From NCBI GenBank assembly GCA_963846565.1, contig CAWJWL010000005.1, forward strand, positions 806,001-870,000: DNA of 64,000 bases, given 5' to 3'. The notes beneath the pieces are model-generated. The model saw only the letters and a program-made list of their open reading frames with translations, did no database searches and was not told the origin of the DNA. The translations under genes were made by a program, and so were the position numbers. Shown piece by piece: positions 62,771 to 64,000 of this stretch (position 1 is the stretch's first letter; each line of letters opens with the position of its first letter). The DNA comes from WHSW01 sp963846565 (GTDB lineage: Bacteria; Actinomycetota; Thermoleophilia; Solirubrobacterales; 70-9).

Positions 62771-64000
62771 TCAGTCCTCGGCGGGCGGGTTCGCGGCGAC
62801 CTCGGCGATCGCGTCGGCGACCTGCTCGCACGACCAGCGGAAGAGCTCGATCGGCTGGTTCAGCGCGGGTTGCAGGCGGTAGACCCACTTGCCTTCCTGC
62901 GTGATCCCGAGGACGCCGCGCCGAAGCGCCGCGAAGTGGACCGCGAGCTGGAAGTTGGGCGCCGGGCGGATCGTCTCCATGTCGGTGACGAACTCGACCC
63001 CGATCAGGCCTCCGGCCGCGCGCACGTCGCCGACCTGCTCGTGGACGCCGACCAGGGGTCCGAGCACCTCGTAGGCGACCCGCTCCATCTCCTGGACGTT
63101 CTCGAGCACGCCGTCGCGAAGGATCTGCTCGATGTTCGACAGCGCCCCCACGCAGGCGGCCGGCGTCCAGCCGAAGGTCGCGCCGACGTGGGCGGTGGCA
63201 TTGAGCATCATCCGCTCGCTGCCGAGCGTGCCGCCGATCGGCATCACGCCGCCGGCGAAGCCCTTCGCGAGGAGGATCAGGTCGGGCTCCAGGTTCCAGC
63301 GCTCCACCGCGAACATCTGGCCGCAGCGCCCGATCCCGGTCTGGACCTCGTCGGCGATCAGGGCCCAGCCGTAGCGCTCGCAGAGGCCGGTGAGCCGCTC
63401 CCAGAACGCTCCCGACGGGATCACGATGCCGCCCTCGCCGAGGATCGGCTCGATCAGGACGCCGGCGACCTGCTCGGGGTCGACCTGGTGGCGGAGGAGG
63501 ACCTCCTCGAGGTAGTCGACGTAGATCGTGTCGTCGTAGGGTCCGGGCCCCTTGTGGAACGGGGCGCGGAACTGATTCGGGTAGGGCGCGAAGACGAGCC
63601 CGGAGACGTACTGCGCCGAGTTCGACGTCACCTCGGAGAGGTCGGTCGAGCCGGCGGCCGTCAGGTAGGTGGACTCGCCGTGGTACTGGCCGAGGAAGCC
63701 GAGGATCATCGGCCGCCCGGTCGCCTCGCGAGCGAGCTTGACGGCGCCCTCGACGACCTCGGTCCCGGTGATCCCGCTCGCGGCGCGGGTGATGTTCGCG
63801 GGGGCGAGCTCGACGAGCCGCTCCGCGAGCTCGAGCACGGGCTCCGAGCGGACGTAGTCGGTGATCTGGAAGCCGAACTTGCGCATCGCCGACTGGGTCT
63901 TCTCCAGCGTCTCGGTCGGTTGCGCCCCGAGCGGGTTCGAGCCCCAGGCGGAGACGTGGTCGACGAAGCTGTTGCCGTCGACGTCGTGGATCAGCCAGTC
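62771..64000 (-). CDS. Class III aminotransferase (second copy), 5' end beyond window
   Basis: PLP-dependent aminotransferase; the N-terminus lies past position 64000, and the visible part starts around DWLIHDVDGNSFVDHVSAWG. Motifs: GITGTEVVEGAVKLAREATG, FLGQYHGESTYLTAAGS, VLIEPILGEGGIVIPSG, LIADEVQTGIGRCG and LLAKGFAGGVMPIGG with the cofactor Lys. Unlike the copy at 47301 it has no frame defects. It is followed after 16 bases by the dimethylformamidase-like gene, and so forms a unit with it and the second FAD oxidoreductase. Substrate unknown. Confidence 0.93.
   Translation of the reverse strand, partial: DWLIHDVDGNSFVDHVSAWGSNPLGAQPTETLEKTQSAMRKFGFQITDYVRSEPVLELAERLVELAPANITRAASGITGTEVVEGAVKLAREATGRPMILGFLGQYHGESTYLTAAGSTDLSEVTSNSAQYVSGLVFAPYPNQFRAPFHKGPGPYDDTIYVDYLEEVLLRHQVDPEQVAGVLIEPILGEGGIVIPSGAFWERLTGLCERYGWALIADEVQTGIGRCGQMFAVERWNLEPDLILLAKGFAGGVMPIGGTLGSERMMLNATAHVGATFGWTPAACVGALSNIEQILRDGVLENVQEMERVAYEVLGPLVGVHEQVGDVRAAGGLIGVEFVTDMETIRPAPNFQLAVHFAALRRGVLGITQEGKWVYRLQPALNQPIELFRWSCEQVADAIAEVAANPPAED

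Overview
The window is high-GC DNA with frequent GTG starts, dense co-directional operons and mostly 4-base stop/start overlaps. Gene content (MtrA-like response regulator and kinase, a TreT-type trehalose synthase, HutF-type histidine catabolism, rpsF-ssb-rpsR-rplI next to dnaB, an acyl-CoA carboxylase alpha subunit with fused BCCP) suggests an actinobacterium, possibly Thermoleophilia/Solirubrobacterales. That placement is inference from gene content, not from a marker tree. I saw no rRNA, tRNA, CRISPR array or transposase gene.

Layout. 1-5.8 kb: histidine utilisation operon (hutH 3' part, hutU, a peptide-deformylase-family gene, a 53-bp tandem repeat, hutF, hutI). 5.9-9.8 kb: DrrAB-type ABC exporter, a coiled-coil protein, a lipoprotein, a DHFR-like reductase and pyrE. 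9.9-16.8 kb: cell-envelope and housekeeping genes (L,D-transpeptidase, CPBP protease, HAD hydrolase, MscS channel, class A PBP, thiL), separated by copies of a dispersed ~70-bp repeat. 17-22 kb: an M28-like membrane protein divergent from a two-component system followed by an HtrA-like protease. 22-26 kb: an IMPase-family phosphatase, TreT and a GT20 trehalose-6-phosphate synthase. 26.4-33 kb: rpsF-ssb-rpsR-rplI, a cupin, dnaB, a DnaC-like loader and purA. 33-44 kb: membrane proteins, a biotin carboxylase/BCCP, several poorly known proteins, an RTX-tailed trypsin and a double ThyX-fold protein. 44-46 kb: VOC, AEC and SnoaL-type genes.

46-64 kb is the most unusual part. A ten-gene operon on the minus strand starts with a GntR regulator and runs enolase-like, glycerate kinase, potA, potD, potC, potB, FAD oxidoreductase, class III aminotransferase and 2-amino-3-ketobutyrate CoA ligase; nine of its junctions are 4-base or shorter overlaps or an 8-base gap. 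It is divergent from an SDR and an Lrp/AsnC regulator. Beyond these lies a second minus-strand unit with another class III aminotransferase, an N,N-dimethylformamidase-large-subunit-like protein and a second FAD oxidoreductase. Together they look like an uncharacterised catabolic system for an imported cationic amine/amide compound feeding acetyl-CoA, glycine and phosphoglycerate/PEP; the substrate is unknown.

Quality caveat. Many unrelated genes, including the essential rpsR and rplI, carry single-base frameshifts, concentrated at 20.2-28.2 kb and 46.1-60.8 kb. I read these as uncorrected sequence errors and annotate each such gene as one intact locus spanning the frame changes. The exact protein sequence of those genes cannot be trusted locally.
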